Below, piece by piece: positions 1 through 11,159 of a stretch of DNA of 64,000 bases (positions are counted from its first letter, which is position 1; each line of letters begins with the position of its first letter). Origin of the DNA: Aspidapion aeneum (taxonomy: Eukaryota; Arthropoda; Insecta; Coleoptera; Brentidae); assembly GCA_963576565.1 (NCBI GenBank), contig OY755039.1:138507369-138571368 (forward strand), in the 5' to 3' direction. The translations under genes were made by a program, and so were the position numbers. Under the pieces are notes generated by a model, which was not told the origin of the DNA, did no database searches, and saw only the letters and a list, made by a program, of their open reading frames with translations.

Positions 1-1
1 T

Positions 2-2038
2 TATTGTAAATCTAGAGATCATATTAATGTTGACAATTGTAACAAAATTAAACAAGACGATGTAGATACACGCTGGAAAATAGTAACTGAGAACAAACTC
101 TGTTTCTCTTGTTTAAAGGGCATGCATCAAGTCACCCGATGTAAGTCAAGAAAGAGTTGCGGAAAAAATAATTGTAATCGACCACACCATTACTTGTTGC
201 ATAAAGACCGACCCACCACAAACGAAAGACAAAACGACAGGTCTGCGGCAGTTCATTGCATTGAAGATGATTACGAAACAGACGATCAAGTAGCAGAAAC
301 AATTAATAATTGTATTGAAAACCCTGAAAGCACTTTAACTGCCAACAAATTAAATAAAACAAACACTTATTTAAGAATGGTAAATGTTAGATTATTTGGA
401 CCAAATGACAATTTTATGGATGTAGTAGCCTTATGTGATGAAGGTTCTACAGTAACTCTTTTAGATCAAACGGTTGCAGATTTTTTAAAAATTGAAGGCT
501 CAAGGGAACCACTATGCATTCAATGGACCAATAATGTTGTACACAAAAATAACAATTCTCAACGTTTTGATTTAGAAATCTGTGGTGCATATGAAAACGC
601 TCGAAAATTCACAATGAAAAATGTTAGATCAGTAACAAATTTATCTTTACCATTTCAAGAAATCAAAATCAAAAATTTCGAACACTTGTCTTATCTAGAT
701 GGATTACCACTTAAAGATATTACTTCAAGACCATTGTTACTTATTGGTCAAGATAATATTAGATTGACAGTTGCTAGAAAAGTTATCCAAGGTCCACTTA
801 GCTTGCCCATGGCAACAAAAACGCATTTGGGATGGATTATACATGGCAGTTTTACAAATCCTGTGAAAAAGGAAAACAGTTTTGCATTCCATATTTGCCA
901 TAGAGACTCAGACGTCAGAAATGAAGATTTACATAAATTGATGAAAGATAACTTTGCATTAGAAGCAGAAGGAATCAGTTTAAAAAACATTGAAAATAAA
1001 GAAGAACAGTATGCTCAAAAAATTATGCAAGATACCATAAGATATGTCGGAGAAAGATACGAAATTGGCTTGCTGTGGAAAGAAGGTATTGACAAATTAC
1101 CAGAAAGTAAAACTCTTGCCTTAAGAAGACTAGAATGCATTGAAAAACAAATGAAGAAAGACACAAATTTTAGAGAGAAGTACCATCAAAATATAAATAA
1201 ATATTTGGATAAAAATTACGCTAGAAAATTAACACAAGATGAAATAAAATATGAGCCAACCATGACATGGTATTTGAGTCATTTTGGTGTAATAAATCCT
1301 CACAAACCCGAAAAAATAAGAACAGTATTTGATGCAGCAGCGAAATCACATGATGTGAGTTTAAATTCATGTCTACTTCCAGGACCGGACCTAATGGCAC
1401 CATTGATTTCAGTACTTATGACTTTTCGAATTGGAAAAATCGCAGTGACTAGCGATATTAGAGAAATGTTTTGTCAAGTACAAATAAGAGAAGAAGACAG
1501 ATGTGCACAAAGGTTTTTATGGCGCGAAGGTGACTCCAAAAAAGAACCTGACATTTATGAGATGATGGTAATGACATTTGGATCGACATGTTCGCCTTCA
1601 TGTGCGCAATTCGTAAAAAATACCAATGCTGAGCTATATGGAAGTGTAAGAGCCATAGAAGCCATACAAAACAGACACTATGTCGATGATTATCTAGATT
1701 CTTTTCACACACCAGAGGAAGCTTATAAAATTGTCACAGTGCAAAGAGTACAACAAAAAGCAGGGTTTGAACTGACTGGATGGTCAACCAACTCAAGAAA
1801 ACTGAAGACCATGATGTATGTTAATGAAGACCTACAAAAAGATTTGAATCTATCAGACACAAAAACTCAACGCGTCCTAGGTTTAGTCTGGGACTCAATA
1901 GATGATTCATTTATATTTAAGTTAAATAAAAGTGTTTTGGATCAGCATACTTCAAATAGACCGACAAAACGTGAAGTCTTAAAACTAGTAATGTCAGTTT
2001 ATGATCCATTAGGATTTAATAGCGAAATTTGTTATTAA
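2..2038 (+). pseudogene. BEL/Pao gag tail, protease and reverse transcriptase
   Basis: The frame is open from base 2, so the first ATG at 122 is not the real start. Cysteine-rich segments (CFSCLKG, then spaced Cys and a His-His near the LLH motif) are the zinc-binding gag tail typical of Pao elements. ALCDEGSTVTLLD around residues 102-114 (counted from the ATG) is the retropepsin-like active site region. The reverse transcriptase follows, with TSDIREMFCQV, the MTFGSTCSPSCAQF segment and the catalytic YVDD box. The frame ends after DPLGF, where family members continue into (F)VIKGR; that continuation is present in another frame, so one base was lost near 2010-2022. Confidence 0.9.
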
Positions 2039-3500
2039 AGGAAGACTAATTATTCAAGATATATGGAGAAGCGGTATAGATTGGGATGATTATATTAACG
2101 AAGACATATTCCAAAAATGGAGGACATGGAAAAATGATCTAACCAAAATTCATGAATTAAAAATACCAAGATGTTTGTCAAATGAAATACCAGTTTCGAA
2201 TGCTTTAGAACTTCACACATTTTGTGATAGTAGCAAGCAAGCTTACAGTACAGCCATTTACCTTCGAACCATGACAGATTTCAAGATTAATATACATTTA
2301 GTAATTGCTAAAGTCAGAGTTACACCAAACAAACCAATCTCGATACCAAGATTGGAATTGCAAGCTGCCTTAATTGGTAGTAGACTTGCCAGCAACGTAA
2401 AAAATTACCTTAAATTAAAAATAACTAAGGAATATTACTGGACTGATTCAACAACAGTTTTATACTGGATTCATGGGGACGGAAAAAAGTTAGGACAGTA
2501 TGAAGGCCATAGAGTTGGCGAAATACAAGAGCTGACGGATATCTTTGACTGGAACTGGGTGTCATCCAAGCACAATCCAGCCGATTTTGCTACGAGATCT
2601 TACGGAGAAGAGAAAAATAACCAGACAAATTTCAATGAATGGCTTTATGGGCCTGAATTTTTAAAGAAAATAAATTGTTCTGAGTGGCCAACAAAACGAA
2701 TTTCAGAAATTAAGGAAAATAAGAACCCACAGTCAGAAAATGTTTTAACCGTCACAAGCAAATCAGATGGTATTACCAATTTTTGCCTGCCAGATATCAA
2801 TGAATTCTCAGACTATTATAGACTAATTAGAATAACAGCATGGATTTTTAGAATAAGTAAAGTTTTAAAATCAAAATTAAGGACATTCCAATGCTCAAAA
2901 GAAATGTCTTTGCAGGACATTAACAAAGCTGAATTGACATGGGTAAAAAGATGTCAAGAAGAAACGTTCCCACAAGAAGTGAATATTTTAAGAGGGAATG
3001 TGACTAGTAAAATTTCAAAACAAAGTAGATTAAACAAACTTAACCCAACTTTAGAAAATGATATAATAGTCTTATCAGGAAGAACTGATTTATCCCCAAA
3101 TATGACATATTCTGCTAAAAGGCCAGCGATTTTACCCAAAGATCATCCATTTACTGTGCTATATTTAAAAATGCTACACGAGAGATTTGGTCACCAAGGA
3201 ATTGAACTCGTTTTGAACGAAGCACGACAAAAATTCTGGATAATAAATGGAAGATCCGCCGTAAAAAAGATATTTAGATAGTGTTTAAGATGCAAACTAA
3301 ACAAACCTAAACCTCAAGTACCAATTATGGGTCAACTACCTATAGAACGAGTTACATCTGACAACCGACCCTTTTCATATACTGGGATTGATTTCTTCGG
3401 ACCCTTTGAAGTTTCAATAGGACGACGAACTGAAAAGAGATGGGGAGTAATTTTTACTTGCCTGAGTATAAGAGCAATCCACTTGGAAGTCACACATTAA
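2022..3500 (+). pseudogene. BEL/Pao RNase H and integrase N-terminal part
   Basis: The frame continues the polyprotein after the frameshift (AKFVIKGRLIIQDIW) and holds the RNase H domain: FCDSSKQAYSTAIY, IPRLELQAALIGSRLA, WTDSTTVLYWI and SSKHNPADFATR. Then comes the integrase zinc-binding region (HERFGHQG, with a Cys-x2-Cys just past the stop) and the start of the core (YTGIDFFGPF, then LSIRAIHLE). A TAG at 3279-3281 interrupts the HHCC region. The frame is lost after LEVTH, where the rest of the catalytic core should follow. Confidence 0.88.
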
Positions 3501-3718
3501 CTAAACGAAGTAAATGGACACAAGACAACCAGCCACTAAAAGTAAATGATGTTGTTGTAATCTGTCACGATAACACGATTAGAAATGAATGGAAATTGGG
3601 CAGAATACGAAAGGTATTTGAAGGCCCAGATGGAAGAATTAGAGTAGCAGAAGTAAAAACAAAAGGAGGAGCAATCTTAAAAAGACCTGTTAGTAAACTT
3701 ACCAAGATAACGGAATAA
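3500..3718 (+). pseudogene. BEL/Pao integrase C-terminal (DUF5641-like) domain
   Basis: A short frame resumes with RSKWTQDNQPLKVNDVVVI and continues through WKLGRIRKVFEGPDGRIR and KRPVSKLTKI to a TAA at 3716-3718. This is the DUF5641-like tail of Pao integrases. The distance from the IHLE segment is only a few residues where about 200 are normal, so an internal deletion removed most of the integrase core. Confidence 0.85.
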
Positions 3719-3822
3719 AAAAAAAGAAAAGACCCTTTTCAAGTGAAGTTGAAGATTTTAATAATATATTTTTAAAAGACGTTTAACAATTCCTGTTCGA
3801 TTCCTGTTTCAAGGGGAAGAAA

Positions 3823-4062
3823 TGTTGTATTTTTGTTCACTTTATATAGTTTTGTCATGTTTTGATTATTTTTGTCACTTAAAAAAGAAGTCAAAAAAGA
3901 GTTGAAATAAAAACAAAAAGTCAGACAAATTTTGTATTATTTCGGCCCACATTTTGGCCAGACGACAGCCAAATATATTTTACAAGTTGAATGGTTATAT
4001 CCTTTTTAATATGTAGTACAATCTGTATTCATCCGTCCTTTATTCAGGGGAGTTTCTACACA
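3823..4062 (+). repeat. 3' LTR of the BEL/Pao element (approximate)
   Basis: A polypurine tract (AAGGGGAAGAAA, 3811-3822) is followed by TGTTGTATTTTTGTTC, the expected TG start. An AATAAA lies at 3906-3911. I place the end at the TACACA near 4062, but no 5' LTR is available for comparison; similar-looking sequence continues to about 4150, so the right boundary is uncertain. Confidence 0.6.
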
Positions 4063-4379
4063 GCGCAAACCCGAGAAGAGCGAAGCACGACGCTTACCAG
4101 ACCAAGACAAGAGCCCGAATAGCAACAGGCTTGCCCCTCGTACCAATTATACAAATTTTGTAGACATGTGCCTTGCTAATTAGTGAGAAAAAAAAGGACC
4201 AAGCAATTCTGTACTAAAAAAATATATTACTGTACTCAAAATTAGCTGGTGCTGCAGCCCCGCAGCCCTTATTGAAAACCGTCACTGATGCTTGTTAGGA
4301 AATGTTTGTTTTAAGAAAATTGTAAAGATTTTTAAAGAAGAAAAAGTTAGGCCTTAGTGACTAGAGTGACTTAAGTATT

Positions 4380-4957
4380 GTTCATACTCGTCTTAGTCTT
4401 TTGTTTTTGATTAGTCGTTGTCCTTTGATTAGTCTTAGCTGTCTTAAACAAAATCGGCTGTTCATACTCGTCTTTTGTTTTTGATTAGTCTTAGTCATAA
4501 CCCACTGAAAAAAAAGTTCACTTTCAATAAAAAGGCCCTCTTCAAAAGTCATTTTCTACACAAACCAATCTTATTTAACCTAATCTGTGCACGAAACACC
4601 ACAGAAGAGAGACACGAAAGAACAAAAGCGAAAAAGAAAAAAAAAACAAATAAAATTTTGAGGTTATGTTGAGATTTTCTGTTAAAAACATGATTAATGG
4701 CGGTAAATTCAAAATTTCGGCCGCGCGCTTGCGCTCTTTGGACGCCCTGTAAAAAAAACAACAAATATCAGCTGATGTCTGTCACTCGTCTTGTCGTTGT
4801 CCTAAGGATTGAAAGTTGGCAACTCTTAAGACAAAGACTAATCAAAAACAAAAGCATTCTATTAACACTCCCATAAGAAACAGTGGTTTTAACTTTCTTA
4901 TGACAAGACATATGACTAAACCAAGACAAAAGACTAGACAAAAGACGAGTAGGAACG
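4380..4957. mobile_element. Inverted-repeat MITE with TACTCGTCTT ends
   Basis: The left end reads GTTCATACTCGTCTTAGTC and the right end reads GACGAGTAGGAACGAT, its imperfect reverse complement. Subterminal pieces such as TTTTGTTTTTGATTAGTC recur in both orientations. No transposase-like reading frame is seen, so this is a non-autonomous element of unknown family. Confidence 0.6.
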
Positions 4958-5337
4958 ATCCATTAGTAAAGCAATTTCTGGCCACATAATCGAGATTTTT
5001 CCTTCATTTCATTACCAATCAATAGTATAGCCCTCATTTAACATTTCCCAATTTTTTCAGTTAGGTTTTATTTTGGGGGTTCAAGTTTTATATGGGGTAT
5101 GGTATGAAACAAACCCTATAAGACCATTTTAAATGGCCTGTAGAATCTTGAAAAACAACATAGGAACTTTTAAAGTTTTTTGGCAGGGTACTTATTTTAA
5201 CAAAAAAAGCTGAAAACGCTGCAGTTTTTCTAACCTTTATAATGAAAATAAACTGGCACAGTTAAATTACAAAGTGATTTAATTCATTTTTGTAATTTAT
5301 TTTGTCTGACCAAAATACCCCGGGAAAAATTACAAGA
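4958..5337. other. Non-coding spacer
   Basis: AT-rich sequence with no recognisable gene, terminal repeat or tandem repeat. Confidence 0.5.
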
Positions 5338-6000
5338 CGCTAGCGCTACCAAGTCCACTTTCAATCCCTGGCTTCGCAAGCACAGATCTACCAATATTAT
5401 TTACCTCATGTCTTAGAATAGATGCATACAGGGTGATTTTCACTTGAATGATTCTAACCACATGAAAATAGAAAGTTTCAAAAACCTAACCTATGAAAAC
5501 CTAATGAAAACTAACCGAACCGAAGGAAACTGAACCAATAATTAAAAAAAAAAAAACTTTCCTGACTTCCTGCCCGGGATCCTAGAGGATGTGAATCCGA
5601 ACCGAACCAAACCGAACCTAACTAAACTGAACCAAACCTAACCTAACCAAACTAAACTACAACACGTACTGCTAATTAGGTTTAGTTGGGTAGGGTTAGG
5701 TTTGGATAGGTTCGGTTCGGTACGGTCCGGTTCGGATTCACATCCTCTAGCATCCCAGGTAGGAAGTCAGGAAAGTTTTTTTTTTGAAAAAAAATATTGG
5801 TTTAGTTTGCTTTGGTTCGGTTCGGTTAGATCTGATTAGGTTTCGTTAGGTTAGGTTTTTGAAACTTTCTATTTTCATGTGGTTAGAATCATTCAAGTGA
5901 AAATCACCCTGTACATCGATTCTAATACATGAGGTAAATAATATTGGTAGATCTACGCATGCGATGCCAGGGATTGGAAGTGGACTTGGTAGCGCTAGCG
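5338..6000. mobile_element. Long foldback element with an ACCGA/CCTAA-rich core
   Basis: CGCTAGCGCTACCAAGTCCA at the left is the exact reverse complement of the right end, and most of the 663 bp pairs as a hairpin. Inside the arms is a second pair of ends, TACAGGGTGATTTTCACTTG (from about 5428) and its complement near 5913, so a mariner-like TA-CAGGGTG element may be nested. The core has CCCGGGATCCTAGAGG with its inverted partner and runs of ACCGA and CCTAA. The core is shared with the element at 13176-14265. No protein is encoded. Confidence 0.8.
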
Positions 6001-6149
6001 ACTTGTGGAAAAATTCCTTTGATAATTTGTATTAAAACGTTTTTTGTACAAGATGGAGTTCACGGTCGGATAAGTGTTTTTATTTTATTAATTAATATAA
6101 AGTGTTTTTATGATTCTCCATGAACATGCAATACAGTAGTTTTTATTTG

Positions 6150-6602
6150 TACCTTCCTAGCCTGCATACAGTAGTGGCAAAAAGTAGAGCAACTTTTTGA
6201 TAAAAAATGTATTGTTTAGGTGGATTTTGACCCATCTTAGCAATATTGTCGTGATGTGTGTATGTGTGTGTATAATATTTATGTGCGTAACACAATAGCT
6301 CCTAAACCGCTGAACCGATTCTCATAACATTTTCAGGTAAAATAGTGTTCGATACTCTAATGAGCTGATTAGATTTTGGTTAAAATCCATAATGTTTTTT
6401 GACAATTGAAAAAAAATCTATCTTTTTAACAGAGCATTTTATCAATATGCGGTTTTCAGAATGTAGCATTTTGCTCAATAATTTGTGTTCAACCAAAAAC
6501 TTCGTAAAGGCTTTAGTTTCTGAGATATTTACAAAAAACTGTTTTCAAGGCTGATTATCATAGCTTTACTTGAAGTGTGCAAATAGGCTAGCTAGGAAGG
6601 TA
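6150..6602. mobile_element. MITE with TACCTTCCTAGCC ends
   Basis: TACCTTCCTAGCC at 6150 pairs with GGCTAGCTAGGAAGGTA ending at 6602. The same terminal sequence forms a tiny hairpin at 14569-14621. There is no coding capacity. A (TG)n-like stretch lies near 6254-6272. Confidence 0.55.
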
Positions 6603-6978
6603 TCGGATCTGATACCTGGATCCATTTATTTATCTCAAAAACAAGGCAAACACTTCAAGTGCAAGATAGTGATTTCGTACTCTAAGCCCACATGCGTCTT
6701 AAATATAGCTGTACTGGTTTCTAAAAATAACTGCTACAATGACTTGGATAAATTCAGGCTTTTCTAAGCTTAAAAACAGCCATTATCAGTTACCTTAAAA
6801 TAAATACCTTTTAATTTGTTTCAAAAAATGCCAAGTAAGCGGCTACGTGAAAGATAATGGCTTTGTCTTACAAAAAGTTCCAAAATCCAAAGAATTCTCT
6901 TAAATTTAAATCATAATAAAAACTAACCACAATTTTGACAACATCAAACCACAGTATTGACAAATTGTCAACGTCATT
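6603..6978. other. Non-coding spacer
   Basis: No coding or repeat structure is recognised except a TTATCAGTTACCTTA motif near 6785, which recurs around 17376-17445. Confidence 0.4.
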
Positions 6979-8011
6979 CAGTGGCGGTTTCTCCATAAGT
7001 GCACATGTACACGTGCACTCCCAAATTTTACTTAAAAAAATATTAAACTTTGATCATTTCTTAATTTAATTTATAAGTACCCCAAAAGAAATTCACTAAA
7101 GACTGGAATATAATCTAGGAATTAATACCTGGTATGTATGTGTTTGTATTCGTGTTCAAACTCTCCATCAAACTACGCTTTTATGTACTGGAACCAAATT
7201 CTATGCACCCTAGATGTTATGTCGCATGCTAATTACGAAATATAGAAAGAGAGGACGACATGTCCCAATAGAATTTTACAGTACATAGAATCTGAACGCG
7301 TATACAAAAACCAGCCTCGATGCCGCCCGCACCCCCGTGATAACCACTGCGTCATCGGTTCGCGTTGCATGTTAGAGCAGATCACGGGCACTTTTAATTC
7401 GTGCGCTTAGAAGTTGTGTGTGCTACGATTACTTTTCCAAGTATCAAATAGATACTGATACCTCCTATTCGAGTATCAGATATTTTGTATTCGGTACTAA
7501 GTAATCATTATATTATCGGTAAATCCAATAAATACTGAGTAGAGTTGAAATTTTAAGTACTAACTATGCAAAAAATATTGATGTTTTACATGTTTGTAGT
7601 TTTTGAAGTGTAAACTTCTTTAGGCGCGTTTAGCAGTTTTTGTGGGTAGTGAATTCAACTGAACCGGCAGGCTCGGCTATGTAACGCTCATTCAAATCGG
7701 CTCGAGTCGACTGACTCTGTGAGAAACATTCAGCGACCGATATGATGATGCAGATGAAGGCCAGTACACAGAAAAGTTCGGTTCGGTCCGCTTTGCTGAA
7801 TATGTTATGGGCCAGTATTATTAATTTCACCTGCCGTGTGGTCTTAAGCACACACATTTTTTAATTATTTGCTCTAAATTATATGATATAACGGCCCACT
7901 CGAAGGCCCAAAAAGTTAGTGTGGCACTCAAAAAAGACTTTTGCCTGCGCCGCAATTTTTTATTGTTTTTTGGTGTGCACCCCCAAAACTTTTTATCACG
8001 CGCCGCCACTG
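6979..8011. mobile_element. Non-autonomous hAT-type element
   Basis: Ends CAGTGGCGG (6979) and CCGCCACTG (8011) are inverted repeats. They are flanked by ACGTCATT (6971-6978) and ACCTCATT (8012-8019), an 8-bp target duplication with one mismatch, as expected for hAT elements. The second pair of similar stretches, GTGCACTCCCAAA at the left and GGGGGTGCACACC (complement) at the right, extends the terminal similarity. No transposase is recognised in the 1.03 kb. Confidence 0.7.
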
Positions 8012-8156
8012 ACCTCATTTGAAAGCAGTCCCTATCAAATTTCATTAAAAGCATCTACTTTTTTAATCCAAGCCACACGTTTGGGTTCAATTGAATCTAA
8101 TATGCCCGAAAACTTTAGCAGTACAGATATATTTAAGACCTACGTGTTTAAGTCTT

Positions 8157-8272
8157 AAGGGCTATTTGTTTGAAACTCGTAGACAATGATTGTGTAGAAA
8201 TGAAATTTCGGACTTCCGTTGTCCATGTCAAGACAATGGAAGTCCGAAATTTCATTTCTCAAGGGCTATTTG
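8157..8272. mobile_element. Mini Penelope-like remnant with 12-bp target duplication
   Basis: AAGGGCTATTTG occurs at 8157-8168 and again at 8261-8272. Between the copies lies a hairpin whose arms (AGAAATGAAATTTCGGACTT and its complement) are the terminal sequences of the Penelope-like elements at 11.8-12.9 and 14.9-17.4 kb. It looks like an extreme internal-deletion insertion of that family. Confidence 0.65.
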
Positions 8273-8353
8273 CGTCAAAATATTTCTTTCTTTGCAAAAA
8301 TGCTATTAAGGTGTAGAAAATGTTTACACTATGTGTTTTCCTCTTTGTTTCAG

Positions 8354-8673
8354 TATCACTTTATGACTTTCTAAAATCATTCCAAATAGACACAGAAAGA
8401 AAACATCCAATTTTTGGAGATGTCCTTGAGTACATCACCAAAACCCTGCCGAAACAACACTACCTGGCAGTAACTGTAGACCCCATCACAAAAAAACAAC
8501 AGTTTTCTTGGGGTCCAAGAGCCCAAAAGGTGATTTCAAAAAAGAAGGTTTTGGAATTCGTTTGCAAAATTTACAAAGACAAGCAGCCCAAAGATTGGCC
8601 AGCGCAATTTCAACAAGCAGAAGAGCAGAATTTTGAAAATCAATTTGAAGAAGAGAATCAGGAAAACATTTAG
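8354..8673 (+). CDS. NSE3/MAGE homology-domain protein, last coding exon
   Basis: This is the C-terminal part of a MAGE homology domain, the fold of the NSE3 subunit of the SMC5/6 complex, which acts in DNA repair with the NSE1 RING ubiquitin ligase. The exon starts after a polypyrimidine tract and CAG at 8351-8353; the ATG at 8320 is intronic. With two bases completing a codon, it reads SLYDFLKSF, HPIFGDVLEYI, QHYL, then the signature (Q)FSWGPRAQKVISKKKVLEF, and ends in an acidic, Gln-rich tail at the TAG. The second winged-helix half is present; the first half and the N-terminus must lie in upstream exons, which I did not find in this window. Gene identity within the MAGE/NSE3 family is firm; NSMCE3 orthology is inferred because insects usually carry one MAGE gene. 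Confidence 0.85.
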
Positions 8674-8935
8674 TTTGTCAGCTATATTGAATCTGAAAAT
8701 CTTGTAAGTACCTAAAACAGTATTTTTTATTTGTAGTATACGGTAAGAGATTTAATTTTGGTAAATGAGAAAAAAGTTGTGCTATTCAAAGTCCAATCAG
8801 ATATTGAATTAAAATTAAAAATATTTACAGGGGTATTTAAAATATCGAGCAAAAACTAAAACATGTGCAGTTTAAAAAATGTTAATATCGTCGCCATCTT
8901 CTAAACAAATTTTATAAAATTTGGTAGTTTTGTCA
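8674..8935 (+). other. Probable 3' UTR of the MAGE-type gene
   Basis: AT-rich sequence follows the stop codon. ATTAAA variants near 8808-8817 could serve as polyadenylation signals, but no cleavage site can be fixed by eye. Confidence 0.35.
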
Positions 8936-8948
8936 CACGGTGGATAGA

Positions 8949-9875
8949 ATTAGCTGGCCATACACACAGAGGTTGATCCGCCTGTTTGGAACGGCGCTGT
9001 TCAAACTGGCGGATTTGTCTTTCAAATTAGTGGACATTCCACGTGCCAGTTATAGCCGGTACAGATTTATCTGTGAGTTCAGACCGGCGGGCGAAACTTG
9101 TGGGTTCCGCGCTCGATATTTTAACCGGCGCAGACTTGTCGATCGGTTTACACTGTGCCAGGGATAACAGACCGTTCATATAGTCTCTCTTTAATTTATT
9201 GAATATTATGGCACATGTTTCCGGAATGATATAACCAAGTGCCTGTGCAGAAATTTCCACTAAAAATTTCAGATCTTCATATGAATTTCCCGTGGCAAGG
9301 AAACGAAGGGCAGCATTCAATCGCTGTTCTGGTCCAATGGCTTCTCTTATTTGGGCATCTTATTTCGTAAGATCCTCTCTTACCAAATTTAATAAAAGGT
9401 CATACGTGTTAATATCCATTCTTAAATAATTTTGGATCATTTTCTCTTAACTATTTTAATAGAAGGTTATGGCTAAATAGTTTCCTCTTAAGCATATAAC
9501 TTTTAACCCACTTGCAATGTCTCTTTTTTACACCACTATGCATGATTTCCATATTAATAATCATTCCCATACACAGAGCCTACTTCTTTTTAGCACGAAA
9601 CATTTTCCATACACTATGCTTAAAATACCGTGCCGCATAAAACTTTCGACTTGACGAAATTCCACAGTTTTGGTTTAACCGGCAGATAAATCTTGAGTTT
9701 TCGCCCACTAACGCGCGGTTATGTCTGCCACAGACCAATATGAAGGATGGATTCGAAAGATTTTTTTTTGTGTTAGTGGACTGCAGCAGTTTTAAACCGT
9801 GGTGGACAAAACGGTCAGACTTATCTGTGCCGTTCCAAACCGACGAATCAACCTCTGTGTGTATGGCCAGCTAAT
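8949..9875 (-). mobile_element. PIF/Harbinger (ISL2EU-like) deletion derivative
   Basis: TAGCTGGCCATACACACAGA at the left is the complement of the right end near 9875, and the repeats extend inward as GAGGTTGATCCGCC-type sequence. AT dinucleotides flank both sides, compatible with the 2-bp duplication I recall for ISL2EU elements. The interior keeps the start of a Harbinger-type transposase on the minus strand (9170-9419). Most of the transposase is absent. Confidence 0.7.
9170..9419 (-). pseudogene. PIF/Harbinger transposase, N-terminal fragment
   Basis: Reading leftwards from an ATG at 9419 (MDINTYDLLLNLV), there is one TAA after about 19 codons, then DAQIREAIGPEQRLNAALR, FLATGNSYEDLKFLVEIS and IIPETCAIIFNKLKRDYM. 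The (I/L)RFLATGxSYxxL and IIPExCxxI segments are hallmarks of the Harbinger transposase N-terminal region. The DDE catalytic domain is absent. Confidence 0.78.
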
Positions 9876-10300
9876 AGACCGGTGTTCGGATTTTATATAT
9901 ATATGTCGAATTTTTACGTTACTGGTGGTCCAACTGATTTTTGTAAACAAAAGTTAGATATGATATGAACAACTAATATTTTTTTGAATTTTTTGTAAAA
10001 CTAAGGCAATTTTCCTACTATTTTTTAGTATATTCTTATAAAATAATATTTTTCAGACATACCAGTCGTTATTTTTCTTAGCCCGCTTCATTTCTCTTTA
10101 CACCTTAGAGTAATACTACTCTAAGCTTTACACAAAAAGGATGTACCAGTATCGTGAAAATTTGACATATATTTATAAGTTCCGAACACCGTTCTATTCT
10201 ATCCACCGTGCATTTGAAATCCAACATGCCGTACAGATATATTTAAGACGTACGTGACTATACCCTACGGTAGCTCAATGTATGACAGGAAACAGCTTGT

Positions 10301-10529
10301 GTATAGTCTAAATTATACGCATTTGTAATGACGTCACCAGTTGAGAAAAAAACGTATGGCGTAGATATTTTTGCCAATCAATGCTTTTTTATTGACAGTG
10401 ACGGATACTTCAATTTGAATCATAGACACTACTTTTTTAAAAAAGTTTATTGTCACCGCTTTTTATAATATATTAAACAAAGATAAACAAAAATGACGTC
10501 ATTACAAATGGGTATAATTTGGACTATAC
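10301..10529. mobile_element. Short MITE with TATAGTC ends
   Basis: TATAGTCTAAATTATACGC at 10302 pairs with GGGTATAATTTGGACTATA ending about 10528. Both ends continue into ATTTGTAATGACGTCA and its complement. It is 229 bp long with no coding capacity. Confidence 0.7.
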
Positions 10530-10578
10530 TGGTATGTATATTGCTCTACTTCACCTTACCTGGGAGGGCGAGATATTT

Positions 10579-10837
10579 TAGTCCTTGCCATAGGCAGTTA
10601 TACTTTTGTGACATTTCCAACATGACCCCAACAAGAAAAATTGTAAAAAACTGTCTTTGAGTTGTTTTTATCTTCGCGTTTTTTTCTCAAAATACAGTCA
10701 GTCAGCATCTTTTTATTTAAGACAATGACAGTTTTGCCTTTAATTTCATATACATATTTCATTTTTCAAATATTTCTGCTTAGGAAATATATATCATGTT
10801 AAAGTCACAAAAGTGTAACTGCGTATGGCAAGGACTA
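10579..10837. mobile_element. Short MITE with TAGTCCTTGCCAT ends
   Basis: TAGTCCTTGCCATAGGCAGT at the left is the near-exact complement of the right end, and pairing continues into ACTTTTGTGAC. Size is about 259 bp; it is non-coding. Confidence 0.7.
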
Positions 10838-11151
10838 TGTATACTAATAAAAATCTTAATTATTTGGCATAAAAAGTTTTAATATTTGTATAAGGCACCA
10901 GGATCAAATATAAAGTGTATGTAAAGTTTTGTTACCTTAGAATTAGACTTTTCTACTTAACTTAAAATAATATAAAGGTTTATTTTTATAAAAAAAAGTT
11001 TTGCTAATTCTAAACCTAGTTAACTAATTGTTTGTTTCTTTCATGGGAAGATAAATATTTTTTGCACTTAAAATTATGTAATTTTTTAAGAGCCTTGCAT
11101 CCAACACAATATTTAGTTTTAGAAAGAAAGTTATAGGATGCAAGACTTTTA
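10838..11151. other. Non-coding; possible distal ETFDH 3' region
   Basis: No gene is seen. A TTTATT near 10979, read on the minus strand as AATAAA, is a candidate polyadenylation signal for ETFDH, but this is only a sequence match. Confidence 0.3.
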
Positions 11152-11159
11152 AAAACTAC

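Larger units (their letters stand above)
1..4062 (+). mobile_element. BEL/Pao LTR retrotransposon, 5'-truncated by the window, decayed
   Basis: The left end of the window lies inside a BEL/Pao element. Reading from base 2, the order is gag zinc-knuckle tail, aspartic protease, reverse transcriptase, RNase H, integrase zinc-binding region, an integrase core with most of it missing, integrase C-terminus, polypurine tract and a 3' LTR. That order and the protease type are those of the Pao clade. The copy is dead: it has a one-base frameshift near 2010-2022, an in-frame TAG at 3279-3281 and an internal deletion near 3495-3515. The 5' LTR and most of gag lie outside the window. It sits upstream of the MAGE-type exon on the same strand, perhaps in an intron of that gene. 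Confidence 0.9.
8936..10211. mobile_element. Outer MITE with CACGGTGGATAGAAT ends, split by a nested element
   Basis: CACGGTGGATAGAAT at 8936 pairs with ATTCTATCCACCGTG ending at 10211. The right end continues inward as GTTCCGAACACCG, whose complement resumes at about 9880 (CGGTGTTCGG) just after the nested element. The outer MITE was therefore roughly 350 bp before the PIF/Harbinger insertion. Confidence 0.7.

Noticed and set aside
5600..5720. Interstitial TTAGG telomere repeat
   Set aside because: CCTAA/TTAGG words occur but are mixed with ACCGA and AACCAAAC words in a palindromic transposon core; there is no uniform (TTAGG)n run.
8320..8353. ATG at 8320 as the MAGE start codon
   Set aside because: The stretch is a polypyrimidine tract and splice acceptor; MAGE similarity begins right after the CAG at 8351-8353.
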